Below are positions 45,249 to 53,604 of a stretch of DNA of 64,000 bases, one piece after another. The notes below the pieces were generated by a model. The model was not told the DNA's origin. It did not search any database and was given only the letters and a program-made list of their open reading frames with translations. The number at the start of each line of letters is the position of its first letter. Positions within the stretch are counted from its first letter, which is position 1. This stretch comes from an uncultured Candidatus Melainabacteria bacterium (GTDB lineage Bacteria > Cyanobacteriota > Vampirovibrionia > Gastranaerophilales > Gastranaerophilaceae). The stretch covers positions 1-64,000 of the forward strand of contig CAKVLI010000004.1 in assembly GCA_934757155.1 (NCBI GenBank). Reading direction: 5' to 3'. The translations under genes and the position numbers were made by a program.

Positions 45249-45269
45249 GTTCGAATCCCACCTCCTCCT
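45249..45269 (+). repeat. right attachment site (displaced tRNA-Ser 3' end)
   Basis: Identical over 21 bp to 42243-42263. Here the discriminator T is followed by AA rather than CCA, so the original tRNA gene may not have encoded CCA, as is usual in cyanobacteria. Confidence 0.85.
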
Positions 45270-45274
45270 AATTT

Positions 45275-45302
45275 AAAAGCCACCTTGAAAGGTGGCTTTT
45301 TT
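45275..45302 (+). terminator. displaced tRNA-Ser terminator
   Basis: An 11-bp stem (45275-45285 with 45290-45300), TGAA loop and T-run just beyond the right attachment site; likely the tRNA's terminator before island insertion. Confidence 0.8.
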
Positions 45303-45462
45303 AGTGGGTGCACTTCATACTAAGCCGACATTAAAATTTTATATTTGGCGGATTGATAACTAGAGACTTAGTTTAATAATGTCTGACATTTAAAATAATA
45401 AATTTTAAAACCGCCATCTTTTAAGTAAAGAATAATATAATGCGTGTTGAGCCACAAGTTTT

Positions 45463-45498
45463 AGAAAAAATTGCTGGCAAGCAGTTTTTTACTTGCCA
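45463..45498 (-). terminator. intrinsic terminator of the DUF1848 gene
   Basis: On the minus strand a 7-bp stem (45492-45498 with 45475-45481) is followed shortly by a T-run (A-run at 45464-45470 on plus). Confidence 0.75.
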
Positions 45499-45504
45499 AA
45501 GAGA

Positions 45505-46440
45505 TTAAAACAATTTTTGTTGCATATTATTTTCTAAAAACGTTTTTTGGCTACTTTGTTGGATTTCATCTGTCGGTTTAAGATTCCCTAAAATCATCAA
45601 ATCATTTGGATTATGTTTTTTGTAATTTTCTTGTGCTATTTGAGGGTTTTGATTTGCATAACAATACTTACAACCATTTGGACAAGTGTCATAATCTCCG
45701 ATATTTCTATTCTCCATACAACGACAACCCTGTCGGTTACCTAAATGTCGAACTTTTTTAAAAGTAATACCATTTGCCTGACCTAAAATATCAGAAGTCA
45801 TGCACCCCGATTGCAAAACCCCATATTGTTCAAGATTTTCAACTGTTGCACAAGTTTGAATTATCATATTGTGTTTTTTCGCTATCGCTCCGATATTTTT
45901 TGCAATTTCATTTTTATCAATTTCAGTCAATGTGATAATTTCAGACATATTTATTTTTAATTTCTTATACATTTCAACAAAGCTAAAAATACATCTGTCA
46001 ATATATGGTGAAAGTCTTTCGGACATATAATCAAATGTTTCATAGTGAACTTGTTTAGTGTATTTTTCGGTCAAAAGAACTGGGTCATATCGCCACGCAA
46101 TTCTTTGTTTGCCAACAATTTGGGATAATTTAACAAGCGTTTCAATACTGTCATCTATACTTGGAACATTTGGTTCAACATCATTGCCATAAGCAGTAAT
46201 TGTATAGTGAAAATATGTGTTAAATTTATCGGTAATTTCTGTTAATCTGTCTAAAATCGGTTCATAATTTTTGGAACAAAATACAACGCAATCAAGAACT
46301 TTTGGGTCTAGTTCATATCTTGTTACTTTGTTTTGAAACATTGGATTTCTTGAATAAACAAAACCTTCTTCAAACCTTTTCAAAAGCCAATCTGAATAAT
46401 ATTGAACTGTATCTGTCCTTGAACCTGTGTTGATTATCAT
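45505..46440 (-). CDS. DUF1848-family protein with Fe-S-like cysteine cluster
   Basis: 311 residues. Family features include the N-terminal INTGSRTDT segment and the C-terminal cysteine cluster GCRCMENRNIGDYDTCPNGCKYC, which resembles an Fe-S cluster site; the family is distantly tied to radical enzymes and its function is unknown. The last ~45 residues are polar. The gene stands alone between two terminators. Confidence 0.88.
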   Translation of the reverse strand: MIINTGSRTDTVQYYSDWLLKRFEEGFVYSRNPMFQNKVTRYELDPKVLDCVVFCSKNYEPILDRLTEITDKFNTYFHYTITAYGNDVEPNVPSIDDSIETLVKLSQIVGKQRIAWRYDPVLLTEKYTKQVHYETFDYMSERLSPYIDRCIFSFVEMYKKLKINMSEIITLTEIDKNEIAKNIGAIAKKHNMIIQTCATVENLEQYGVLQSGCMTSDILGQANGITFKKVRHLGNRQGCRCMENRNIGDYDTCPNGCKYCYANQNPQIAQENYKKHNPNDLMILGNLKPTDEIQQSSQKTFLENNMQQKLF

Positions 46441-46461
46441 TTTATACTTTTATTCCTGATT

Positions 46462-46485
46462 AAAAAGGGGCAAGATTGCCCCTTT
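46462..46485 (-). terminator. terminator of the marR-cupin unit
   Basis: A 9-bp stem (46464-46472 with 46477-46485) around GGGGCA/TGCCCC, followed on the minus strand by a T-run. Confidence 0.8.
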
Positions 46486-46490
46486 CAATT

Positions 46491-46865
46491 TTAGCACAAT
46501 TCAGCATCGCCAAGTCCAAATTGTTCTAAACTATTATATTTTGCTTGAACACAAATATATTCCAAATCAGTTTTTGCTTCCATTGTTCTTACGGCATTTG
46601 GAAGAACTTTGATACAAGTTCCTTCTTTAACCTCAACAACTTTATTATCTAAAGTCATTGTACCTTCACCCTTTAAGAAAATATAAACTTCTTCATTCTG
46701 TTTGTGTTTGTGATTGAATGGCAATTTTACTCCGGCAGGCATTGCACTAACTGAAATTTCACAACTTGTTAAGCCTAGCAAATCATGCAAAAACGCTTTG
46801 CCGTTTTCATAATTTTTGCCTACTTCGCTGATTTTTCTGATTTCTTCTTTTTTAAAGTTTGTCAT
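46491..46865 (-). CDS. cupin-domain protein
   Basis: 124 residues, single small beta-barrel. The metal-binding cupin motif is present: HKHKQNEEVYIFLKGEG (His, His, Glu) and a second half around VKEGTCIKVLPNAVRTM, where the usual His appears as Asn, so metal binding may be weakened. It lies 47 bp downstream of marR and a MarR-like palindrome (46882-46895) sits between them, so it is the likely regulated gene. Substrate unknown. Confidence 0.88.
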   Translation of the reverse strand: MTNFKKEEIRKISEVGKNYENGKAFLHDLLGLTSCEISVSAMPAGVKLPFNHKHKQNEEVYIFLKGEGTMTLDNKVVEVKEGTCIKVLPNAVRTMEAKTDLEYICVQAKYNSLEQFGLGDAELC

Positions 46866-46881
46866 AATGTTTTCTCCTTTC

Positions 46882-46895
46882 GTTAGACATCTAAC
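46882..46895. promoter_or_regulatory. MarR operator half-palindrome, cupin promoter
   Basis: GTTAGA-CA-TCTAAC matches the centre of the perfect palindrome at 47333-47352 except for one central base. It lies 17-30 bp before the cupin ATG. Confidence 0.7.
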
Positions 46896-46912
46896 TATTA
46901 CTGTAAAAATTT

Positions 46913-47323
46913 TTATTTTTGTACTTTTCTTAAAAGTTCTTCTAAAATTTCAACTTCTTTATTGGATAAATTTTTGTATAACATTTCATTTAAATTTTTT
47001 GATATTTTCTCAAAAGTTGTCTGAAAATCTTCACCTTTTTGCGTTAAAACTATATTTGTAGAACGACTATCTTCATCAGAAGCTTCTCTTTTTAAATATC
47101 CTAGTTTCTCAAGTTTATCAACCAAGACTGTAACCGTTGGTTTTGTTCTATGAATGCAATTTGCAATATCTTTCATCGTCATTTTACTGTTTTTGTAAAG
47201 ACATACAAGAATATCACCATGACTAGGCACAAGTCCTTCTGCACCGTTATTTTTTAATTCTTCAATAATAAAACGGTTACCTTTTTCATGGATTTTGGAT
47301 ATTAGAGATAGAATAGCACTCAT
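46913..47323 (-). CDS. MarR-family transcriptional regulator
   Basis: 136 residues. Winged helix with recognition region MTMKDIANCIHRTKPTVTVLVDKLEKLGYL and the wing RREASDEDSRST near residues 45-95; long terminal helices for dimer formation. It probably represses itself and the cupin gene through the palindromes at 47333-47352 and 46882-46895. The ligand is unknown. Confidence 0.93.
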   Translation of the reverse strand: MSAILSLISKIHEKGNRFIIEELKNNGAEGLVPSHGDILVCLYKNSKMTMKDIANCIHRTKPTVTVLVDKLEKLGYLKREASDEDSRSTNIVLTQKGEDFQTTFEKISKNLNEMLYKNLSNKEVEILEELLRKVQK

Positions 47324-47332
47324 ACAACTATT

Positions 47333-47352
47333 ATAGTTAGATATCTAACTAT
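47333..47352. promoter_or_regulatory. MarR operator, perfect 20-bp palindrome
   Basis: ATAGTTAGAT-ATCTAACTAT is a perfect inverted repeat 10 bp upstream of the marR ATG. Its core recurs before the cupin gene. Confidence 0.8.
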
Positions 47353-47478
47353 GTCAAGAACTTTTTTACTTTAATACATTTTTTAGACACGGAAGAGGCA
47401 ACAAACCCCAATAAAACTAAGCACTTTCCCTTTTACTTAAGATTCACTATTTATAAAACTATCTTTCTAATTATAAAA

Positions 47479-47498
47479 GGTGTGCAAGTATGCGCACC
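47479..47498. repeat. hairpin repeat, copy 1 (GGTGYGCA)
   Basis: GGTGTGCA-AGTA-TGCGCACC, followed by CTA. The same element occurs at 48108-48127, so the two flank the 180-aa gene as direct repeats. It may also end that gene's transcript. Confidence 0.7.
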
Positions 47499-47507
47499 CT
47501 AGTTCCT

Positions 47508-48050
47508 TTATAATTTTTCAGTAAATTGATCTTTAAACATAAGGTTATAATCGCTTTCAGTACGTTCAAGACCGGTTGTTTTATCGACTCTATACAAATT
47601 ACTTACGTCATTCCAAATTGGTTTGATATTTTTATTCCACCACTCATCATATACTGAAGAATGTTCCTCTCCCAGCAATTTATTGAATATATTTTTATTA
47701 TCCCTATCAAGTAATTTTCTGAATAAAAACTCCATCGGACCTTGACCATCGTCGCTTCTGGATGGCTCAATATCAACTATGCGTCCCCGAGAAGTGTCAA
47801 CAACTCCACGTGCATTGAAACACCCTTTGACATATTTCACGTCTGTATTGAGAATCTCATTTGAAGGATGTTTCTCAAAAGCGTCACATATTTTTGAAAA
47901 CAATGCGATATGTTTATTAGAAGAAAACCACCCCGCAGGGGAATCTTTACAGTGGTCCAAATATTGGCAATATTCTGCTACACCACGAGAGTTTAAGTTA
48001 ATTTTCGCTCCAAAACTCGGAGTATTGTTTCTTATTTTGTCAATTTGCAT
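47508..48050 (-). CDS. hypothetical protein, 180 aa, with N-terminal PSFGAK motif
   Basis: Not recognised. The first ~17 residues (MQIDKIRNNTPSFGAKI) carry the short motif TPSFGAK also seen, in variant form, in the proteins encoded at 13437 and 39820. The rest is mixed alpha/beta with several Trp residues and two Cys. No signal peptide or membrane helix. Start has AAGGAGT about 7 bp upstream. It is flanked by two copies of a hairpin repeat, so it may be a movable or recently acquired gene. Confidence 0.7.
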   Translation of the reverse strand: MQIDKIRNNTPSFGAKINLNSRGVAEYCQYLDHCKDSPAGWFSSNKHIALFSKICDAFEKHPSNEILNTDVKYVKGCFNARGVVDTSRGRIVDIEPSRSDDGQGPMEFLFRKLLDRDNKNIFNKLLGEEHSSVYDEWWNKNIKPIWNDVSNLYRVDKTTGLERTESDYNLMFKDQFTEKL

Positions 48051-48107
48051 TGTATGTACTCCTTAATAATATATGTTTTATTATACATAAAATCGGCAAA
48101 AGTAAAA

Positions 48108-48127
48108 GGTGCGCAGGTATGCGCACC
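48108..48127. repeat. hairpin repeat, copy 2 (GGTGCGCA)
   Basis: GGTGCGCA-GGTA-TGCGCACC, a perfect 8-bp stem, with flanks AAAAGG and CCCTA shared with 47475-47501. Confidence 0.7.
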
Positions 48128-48192
48128 CTACTTATTATTTATCGAATTAGTAAATCCAATCTTCCTAAATGGTGGCAAAGCATGAGTTTTTA

Positions 48193-48201
48193 TGCTACAA
48201 T
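48193..48201 (+). promoter_or_regulatory. extended -10 element of the autotransporter gene
   Basis: TG-C-TACAAT preceded by TTTTTA; the same surroundings recur before the polysaccharide locus (52631-52639). The transcript would start about 30 bp before the ATG. Confidence 0.5.
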
Positions 48202-48237
48202 TGACAAACAATTACAATTTAGGAGTTTAAGAGAAGC

Positions 48238-51200
48238 ATGTATAAGAGATTAAGTATTTTATTGTGTATTATGTTGTATGCACTGTCGTGCCAAATCCCG
48301 ACATATGCAGACGTAATCAATTTGACAAAAGATACATCCCTTACAAAAACTTTAAAAGAATTTATCGGCACTAATAACGGAATTGAAGGCAATTCATTTA
48401 CCCTTGACGGCAACGGATTTGCGGGCACAAGTGTAGCTCCAAGAGAAACTCTTGATTTAAGCAATATCACTTTGAAAAATTTCACAAATTCAAGCCTTGT
48501 TGAAAACGAAGGAACAACAAACATAACCTCGGCTATTTTAGATAATGTAAGTATCACCAGCACAGGAACCCTAAACCTGAATTCAGTAACACTAAACAAT
48601 AACTCAAACATTATCAACAACGTTACAAAGGCTACGAGCAATGCTTTAAATATATCCGGTGAAAATTATTTTAACTCAGGCTCAATTGATCATACTGATT
48701 TAGCAAATGGCGAAATCCATTTCTCTTCTGGAACAACAACGGTAGGTAATCAGTTTAAAATTAAAAATTATCGTCTGGTCCTTGGTTCAACTGGTTCCTC
48801 TGCCTCAGCTGTAACCCTAAATAATTCTGGAGACATTGAATTAAATTACTTATACATAACTAAGGCAAATATAAACAACAAAGGTTATATTAAAGTTACC
48901 GATAGTATGACTGAAGATTATAACGCTGTGTGTAATACCGTAAACGACGGTACTATTGAAGCAACTACTTCTTATAACATTTCTCAAAAATCAACATTTA
49001 AAAATAATTCAACAGGCAAACTAATAATTGCAAATCAGATTAAAAATGCAGGTAAATTAATAAACGAAGGCAAGATTAGTGGAAATATAGTGAATTATAA
49101 TCAATTAAGACATGATACTCCTCTTATAACTGGTGAAATAACAACAAATATTGATAATATTACTGGTTATATTCAACAAAGAGGAAATGACTCTGTAGAT
49201 TCTATAATCAACATTACAGGCGGTACTATTTCTAGTTCGGATAAAATAAAAAACTATGGTGGTCAAAGTGGTGGTATTGTAAATATCATCGGCGCAGTAA
49301 AATCACTAGTACGTCTTGACAACTACAACGGTAAAACTTTCGTTAAAAATGGTGGCGAAGTACAAATTGTTGGCTCTGAAACATCAAGAATCTTTACTAC
49401 AGGTGATATAACTTTTGAAGACGGTTCAACTTTAAACCTTAGAGAAAGCACAATACCTGCTGGACTACAATTTACTCCTAATAATTTGATTTTAGCTGAG
49501 AATGATACTTTAAATCTTAAAATGAAAGACGGTCTTACGCTATATACTCCCCGCGATAAAGCAAAAGGTAAATTCAGCCTTATAGAATTAGAAATTAGTG
49601 ACGGCACTTCTAACAATTGGCAATTAATTGATGATGCCAACAATTCTGATATTTACGGCAGAACATCTTTAAATAGTGATTTAAAACTAATTAAAACTGC
49701 ATCTTCAGCAAGTGATGTAAATTCTGTTATGTATAATAAATTTACAGGAAAAATTTCATACGGAATTAAAAACAGCTTGCAAGAAGCATTAGATGAAGTT
49801 AGAGACGAAGCCATGAATCCTAATAAAGGAAGTGATTATTTCTACGAAATAAGTGGCGAAGAATCTGCTACAGGTGGCTTTTCAAGTGGTCGTTTTATTG
49901 TAGATGGTAGCAATAATGGAGTAATAAAAAATACTTCAATAGATATTAATGACGCAGGTACTCTCGTTTTAACTAACGCAAACATAAAAGACACTACACT
50001 TTCTCCAAAAGGCAAAGGTCAACTTGTTATCCGTAACAGTTCAGGTCAGACTCTAAACCTTGATAACACTACTATCAATAATGAAGCTAGGACGGGCGGT
50101 GTTACATTTGAAGGAAACAGCAACATTAACTTCAATGGAGAATACAACGGAATTTCTCCAAGCGGAACGGTTGCACTTGAGTTAGGGAATGCAACTTTAA
50201 CCAGAAACGGCAATGATAATCATGCATTTTGGATTTTGAACAGCGGAACATTAAAATACGCACTTGATTCTTATTTATCAAATGGCGGAATGAACGCGTT
50301 GACATTCAAAGGCGGGAACTTAGACCTTAGGAACGGGCAAGCATCAAATATTCCATTATATGGAATTGTTTTAAGCAAGGATTCAAACATTTTCCTTGAT
50401 GTTGATTTAGCAAACTCCAAAATGGATAGCTTAAACCCATCACAAGTTAACGCAAACGGCGGTAAGCTAAAGATAGCGGACTTAAATCTTTTGTCTGACG
50501 CAAAAAATAATTCTACAACAATAAGCTTTACTAAAAATACAGAGTTGGCGTCAAATGTCGAATACACCGGTGATTCAGAAGTTGCATACTCACCTCTTTA
50601 TAAATATAACGTTGATTACAACCAATCAAACGGGAACTTTAGTTTCACAAGAGGAAACGGCATTAACAGCTTTAATCCTTCCGTTCTGGCAGCACCGGTT
50701 GCAGCTCAAGTCGGAAGCTATTTAGAGCAATTAAACGTATACACGCAAGCATTCACTAATATGGATATGTACATGTTGCTGCCTCGCGAAAAACGTCAGG
50801 CAATGAAATTCGCTAACAAGTACGCGTTTAGCCAAGGTACAGGTAACGGCGGGGTCGTAACTTTCAGCCCGAACCAGTTTGCAGAACAAGAAAAAGGACT
50901 TTGGTTCAGACCTTTTGCAACATTTGAAAAAGTAGGTTTGAAGAATGGCCCAAGCGTTAGCAATGTTGCCTATGGCTCATTATTCGGCGGTGACAGCGGT
51001 CTAATTGAACTCTCTCACGGCTGGGATATGACTTATTCGCTCTATGCGGGCTACACAGGTTCTCATCAAGCGTACAACGGAGTTAGCATTTATCAAAACG
51101 GCGGAACTTTCGGTGCAAGCGGAGCTTGGTACAAAGGTAATTTCTACACAGGTTTAACCGCTAACGTCGGCGCAAACGCAGGCGAAGCAAGTTCTCGTTT

Positions 51201-51666
51201 TGGCAACGATAATTTCACAATGCTTGCAACAGGTATCGCATCAAAAACCGGTTATAACTTTGAATTAGCAAAAGGGAAATTCGTAATTCAGCCAAACTAT
51301 TTGATGTCATACACGTTTGTAAACACTTTTGATTACACAAATTCTCAAGGAGTAAGAATTGAATCCAATCCTCTAAACGCAATACAAATCGCTCCGGGGA
51401 TTAAGTTCATCGGAAACTTGAAAAACGGTTGGCAGCCTTATGCAAGCGTACAAATGGTTTGGAACATTTTGGATAAAACAGAGTTCAAAGCAAATAACGT
51501 AAGCTTGCCGGATATGAGCGTAAAACCTTACGTTCAATATGGTGTAGGTGTTCAAAAACACATTGGCGAAAGATTAACAGGATTTGGACAAGCTATGATT
51601 AGAAACGGCGGAAGAAACGGTGTTGCTCTAAGCTTTGGCTTCCGCTGGGCTCTCGGCAAGGGGTAG
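48238..51666 (+). CDS. autotransporter (type V secretion), 1142 aa
   Basis: Signal peptide at 1-24 (MYKRLSILLCIMLYALSCQIP, split; cleavage after about TYA). The long passenger (about 25-830) is made of Asn/Gly/Thr/Ser-rich strand repeats, as in right-handed beta-helix adhesins. The C-terminal ~270 residues form the autotransporter barrel (FRPFATFEKVGL; GHYTG-type strand SLYAGYTGSH; final LSFGFRWALGKG). It displays the passenger outside the cell, likely for adhesion. The chain ends with a short tail after the last strand, without terminal Phe. It has its own promoter and terminator. Confidence 0.88.
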   Translation: MYKRLSILLCIMLYALSCQIPTYADVINLTKDTSLTKTLKEFIGTNNGIEGNSFTLDGNGFAGTSVAPRETLDLSNITLKNFTNSSLVENEGTTNITSAILDNVSITSTGTLNLNSVTLNNNSNIINNVTKATSNALNISGENYFNSGSIDHTDLANGEIHFSSGTTTVGNQFKIKNYRLVLGSTGSSASAVTLNNSGDIELNYLYITKANINNKGYIKVTDSMTEDYNAVCNTVNDGTIEATTSYNISQKSTFKNNSTGKLIIANQIKNAGKLINEGKISGNIVNYNQLRHDTPLITGEITTNIDNITGYIQQRGNDSVDSIINITGGTISSSDKIKNYGGQSGGIVNIIGAVKSLVRLDNYNGKTFVKNGGEVQIVGSETSRIFTTGDITFEDGSTLNLRESTIPAGLQFTPNNLILAENDTLNLKMKDGLTLYTPRDKAKGKFSLIELEISDGTSNNWQLIDDANNSDIYGRTSLNSDLKLIKTASSASDVNSVMYNKFTGKISYGIKNSLQEALDEVRDEAMNPNKGSDYFYEISGEESATGGFSSGRFIVDGSNNGVIKNTSIDINDAGTLVLTNANIKDTTLSPKGKGQLVIRNSSGQTLNLDNTTINNEARTGGVTFEGNSNINFNGEYNGISPSGTVALELGNATLTRNGNDNHAFWILNSGTLKYALDSYLSNGGMNALTFKGGNLDLRNGQASNIPLYGIVLSKDSNIFLDVDLANSKMDSLNPSQVNANGGKLKIADLNLLSDAKNNSTTISFTKNTELASNVEYTGDSEVAYSPLYKYNVDYNQSNGNFSFTRGNGINSFNPSVLAAPVAAQVGSYLEQLNVYTQAFTNMDMYMLLPREKRQAMKFANKYAFSQGTGNGGVVTFSPNQFAEQEKGLWFRPFATFEKVGLKNGPSVSNVAYGSLFGGDSGLIELSHGWDMTYSLYAGYTGSHQAYNGVSIYQNGGTFGASGAWYKGNFYTGLTANVGANAGEASSRFGNDNFTMLATGIASKTGYNFELAKGKFVIQPNYLMSYTFVNTFDYTNSQGVRIESNPLNAIQIAPGIKFIGNLKNGWQPYASVQMVWNILDKTEFKANNVSLPDMSVKPYVQYGVGVQKHIGERLTGFGQAMIRNGGRNGVALSFGFRWALGKG

Positions 51667-51682
51667 GGTAAAATTTCTATTT

Positions 51683-51714
51683 AGCAAGGTGCGTCACGAC
51701 GCACCTTGCTTTTT
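51683..51714 (+). terminator. intrinsic terminator of the autotransporter gene
   Basis: A perfect 12-bp stem (51683-51694 with 51699-51710) with CACG loop and a T-run. Confidence 0.9.
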
Positions 51715-51773
51715 GTCATTTTAAAGCTTTAGTCAAAGAATCGCAGGGGCAAATAAACACCATAGCACAAAAA

Positions 51774-52316
51774 TTATGGCGCGGTGCTGTGTTTTGGAAC
51801 AAACAACTTTTCCATATTCACACCTTCGTGTTTCAGGAGAGCCCTTTTTGTTTTAATTCCGCCTGCATAACCTGTCAAACTGCCATTTGCACTCACCACT
51901 CTGTGACAAGGAATGATAATTGATATCGGGTTATGCCCAACCGCACCGCCAACTGCTTGTGCAGACATCCTTGCCTTGCCTTGTTCTTTTGCAATAATAT
52001 TAGCAATCTTTCCGTAAGTCCAAACTTCACCGTATGGAATCTCACAAAGCAGCTGCCAAACCCTTTGCCTAAATTCATTTCCGATTGGTGCAAGTGGGAG
52101 CTCTGAAATTTCAGGTTTCGCGCCTTTAAAATACCTGTCTAACCAATTTTTAGTAAGATTGAAGATTTCAAGTTCATCGTTTTCTGTAACCTCAGAATCA
52201 ATTGTATCCACAAAAAATTTTTGTCCTTCCCGCCAAAGCCCAACGAGGCATTCTTGCTCATTACAAGCAAGCGTAATGATTCCTATTGGTGAGTTACAAG
52301 TTGTGTTATAGTACAT
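51774..52316 (-). CDS. ogt: methylated-DNA-protein-cysteine S-methyltransferase
   Basis: 180 residues if started at ATG 52316 (MYYNTTCNSPIGIITLAC), the usual start for this family; an upstream frame to 52394 would add 26 atypical residues. The active-site motif is IIIPCHRVV with the acceptor Cys, after the helix-turn-helix-like EIPYGEVWTYGKIA. It repairs O6-alkylguanine in DNA by irreversible transfer. Note that the preceding stretch begins with AAGGGA about 14 bp before the ATG. Confidence 0.92.
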   Translation of the reverse strand: MYYNTTCNSPIGIITLACNEQECLVGLWREGQKFFVDTIDSEVTENDELEIFNLTKNWLDRYFKGAKPEISELPLAPIGNEFRQRVWQLLCEIPYGEVWTYGKIANIIAKEQGKARMSAQAVGGAVGHNPISIIIPCHRVVSANGSLTGYAGGIKTKRALLKHEGVNMEKLFVPKHSTAP

Positions 52317-52394
52317 TCCACTGAGTTTCCCTTTATTATAATATTCTAAATTAGAGTACCTTTCAAGCAAGGTGTTTTTCGTGTGAGGAAACAA

Positions 52395-52725
52395 ATCATG
52401 AAAAAATCTTATTTTTTAAGTTTTTAGCAACATAGTCACACATCTTGCAAGCATGTTAGCCAACTGTCTAATATTTTAATTTTACTTTTGTTGTGTTAGA
52501 ATTAGCTTTAGCGAGTATGCAAACTGTGACTTAACAAATTAGATATATGGTTTAGAAAATGTTTTTGAAATCACTTATGAGTATTGAGTTTTGACTATTT
52601 GTAAATAAATCCAAAATTTCAATATTTTTATGCTAAAATTATATAGGAACATCCTCCTTACAATATAGATAAAATGTTAAGAATGTTTAAAAAGAGTAGT
52701 TTTTGAAAAGAGGTTAAAGTTAATA
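52395..52725. other. leader region of the polysaccharide locus
   Basis: About 330 bp (410 if the shorter ogt start is used), very AT-rich, no gene seen. It contains the extended -10 TG-C-TAAAAT at 52631-52639, which resembles the one before the autotransporter, and should drive the long plus-strand locus. Confidence 0.5.
52631..52639 (+). promoter_or_regulatory. extended -10 of the polysaccharide locus
   Basis: TG-C-TAAAAT with a TTTTTA lead, similar to 48193-48201. The start of transcription would be near 52646, giving an 80-base leader. Confidence 0.45.
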
Positions 52726-53604
52726 ATGACAGCGGTTTCAGTTATTGTTCCTGTTTATAACACTGAAGGGTTTTTACAAAAGTGTTTGGATAGTCTTACC
52801 AATCAGACATTGGAAGATATTGAAATCATCTGTGTTAATGACGGTTCAACCGACAATTCATTAAAAATCTTAGAAGATAATGCAATAAGAGATGATAGAA
52901 TCAAAATCATCAATCAAAAAAACAAAAAGCAAGGTGCAGCAAGAAATGCGGGAATGAAAATCGCTACCGGCGAATACATTGGTTTTGTAGATTCAGATGA
53001 CTGGATTGATTTAGATTTTTACGAAAAATTATATAACGCTGCAACTAGACATAATTTTGACATCGCACTCGGAACTAATATTAGGGTAAAGAAAAATGTT
53101 AATAAAAAGCGCCTGAATATTACTGAAGAAAAAGAATATAAAACAGTTCAAGAAAAATTTGATATAAATATTCAATGGAAAAATCCTTGTCCTACAAACA
53201 AGATTTACAAAAGAGAGTTATTTATAAGCCGTAATATTCAATGGCCCGAAGGTGTTTATTGCGAAGATAGAATTTTTACACTAAAAGCTGTTTATTTTGC
53301 AAATGGGGTTGTAACTGTTCCAAATGTTAATTATTACTATTTTGATAATCCAAAATCAACTGTTAACAGTAGAAAAACTCAACATTTAAAAAAATTGAAA
53401 ATCGACAAAAATAATGCGAACAGAGAAGTCTTGAACTTTTTAAAAGAACACAAAGTCGAAATCAGAGATAAAAACTTTTGGGCGGTTACGAAGGAATTCA
53501 AGTTCTTTGATGTTCCACTTTTAAAAATAAAAGAAAGTTTGAAAACCAAAATAGTATATTTATTTGGTTTTATACCCGTTTACATTAATGAGGGAAGAAT
53601 ATAA
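52726..53604 (+). CDS. glycosyltransferase family 2 (A)
   Basis: 292 residues. GT-A fold: VSVIVPVYNTEGFLQKCLDS at the N-terminus, VNDGSTDNS, and the DxD-type GFVDSDDWID at about 87-96 for the nucleotide-sugar metal. The C-terminal portion lacks membrane helices. The first ~95 residues are very like those of the gene at 54712 (recent duplication). It overlaps glf by one base. The sugar is not evident. Confidence 0.93.
   Translation: MTAVSVIVPVYNTEGFLQKCLDSLTNQTLEDIEIICVNDGSTDNSLKILEDNAIRDDRIKIINQKNKKQGAARNAGMKIATGEYIGFVDSDDWIDLDFYEKLYNAATRHNFDIALGTNIRVKKNVNKKRLNITEEKEYKTVQEKFDINIQWKNPCPTNKIYKRELFISRNIQWPEGVYCEDRIFTLKAVYFANGVVTVPNVNYYYFDNPKSTVNSRKTQHLKKLKIDKNNANREVLNFLKEHKVEIRDKNFWAVTKEFKFFDVPLLKIKESLKTKIVYLFGFIPVYINEGRI

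Larger units (their letters stand above)
42264..45269. mobile_element. tRNA-Ser-integrated genomic island with decayed integrase
   Basis: About 3.0 kb between 21-bp direct repeats of the tRNA-Ser 3' end. Contents: two small plus-strand genes, an integrase remnant, a trypsin-like protease and a divergent membrane protein. GGGACT/AGTCCC motifs recur near both ends (42341, 42362; 45115, 45126, 45144), as expected for recombinase arm sites. No complete integrase remains, so it should be immobile on its own. Confidence 0.8.
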
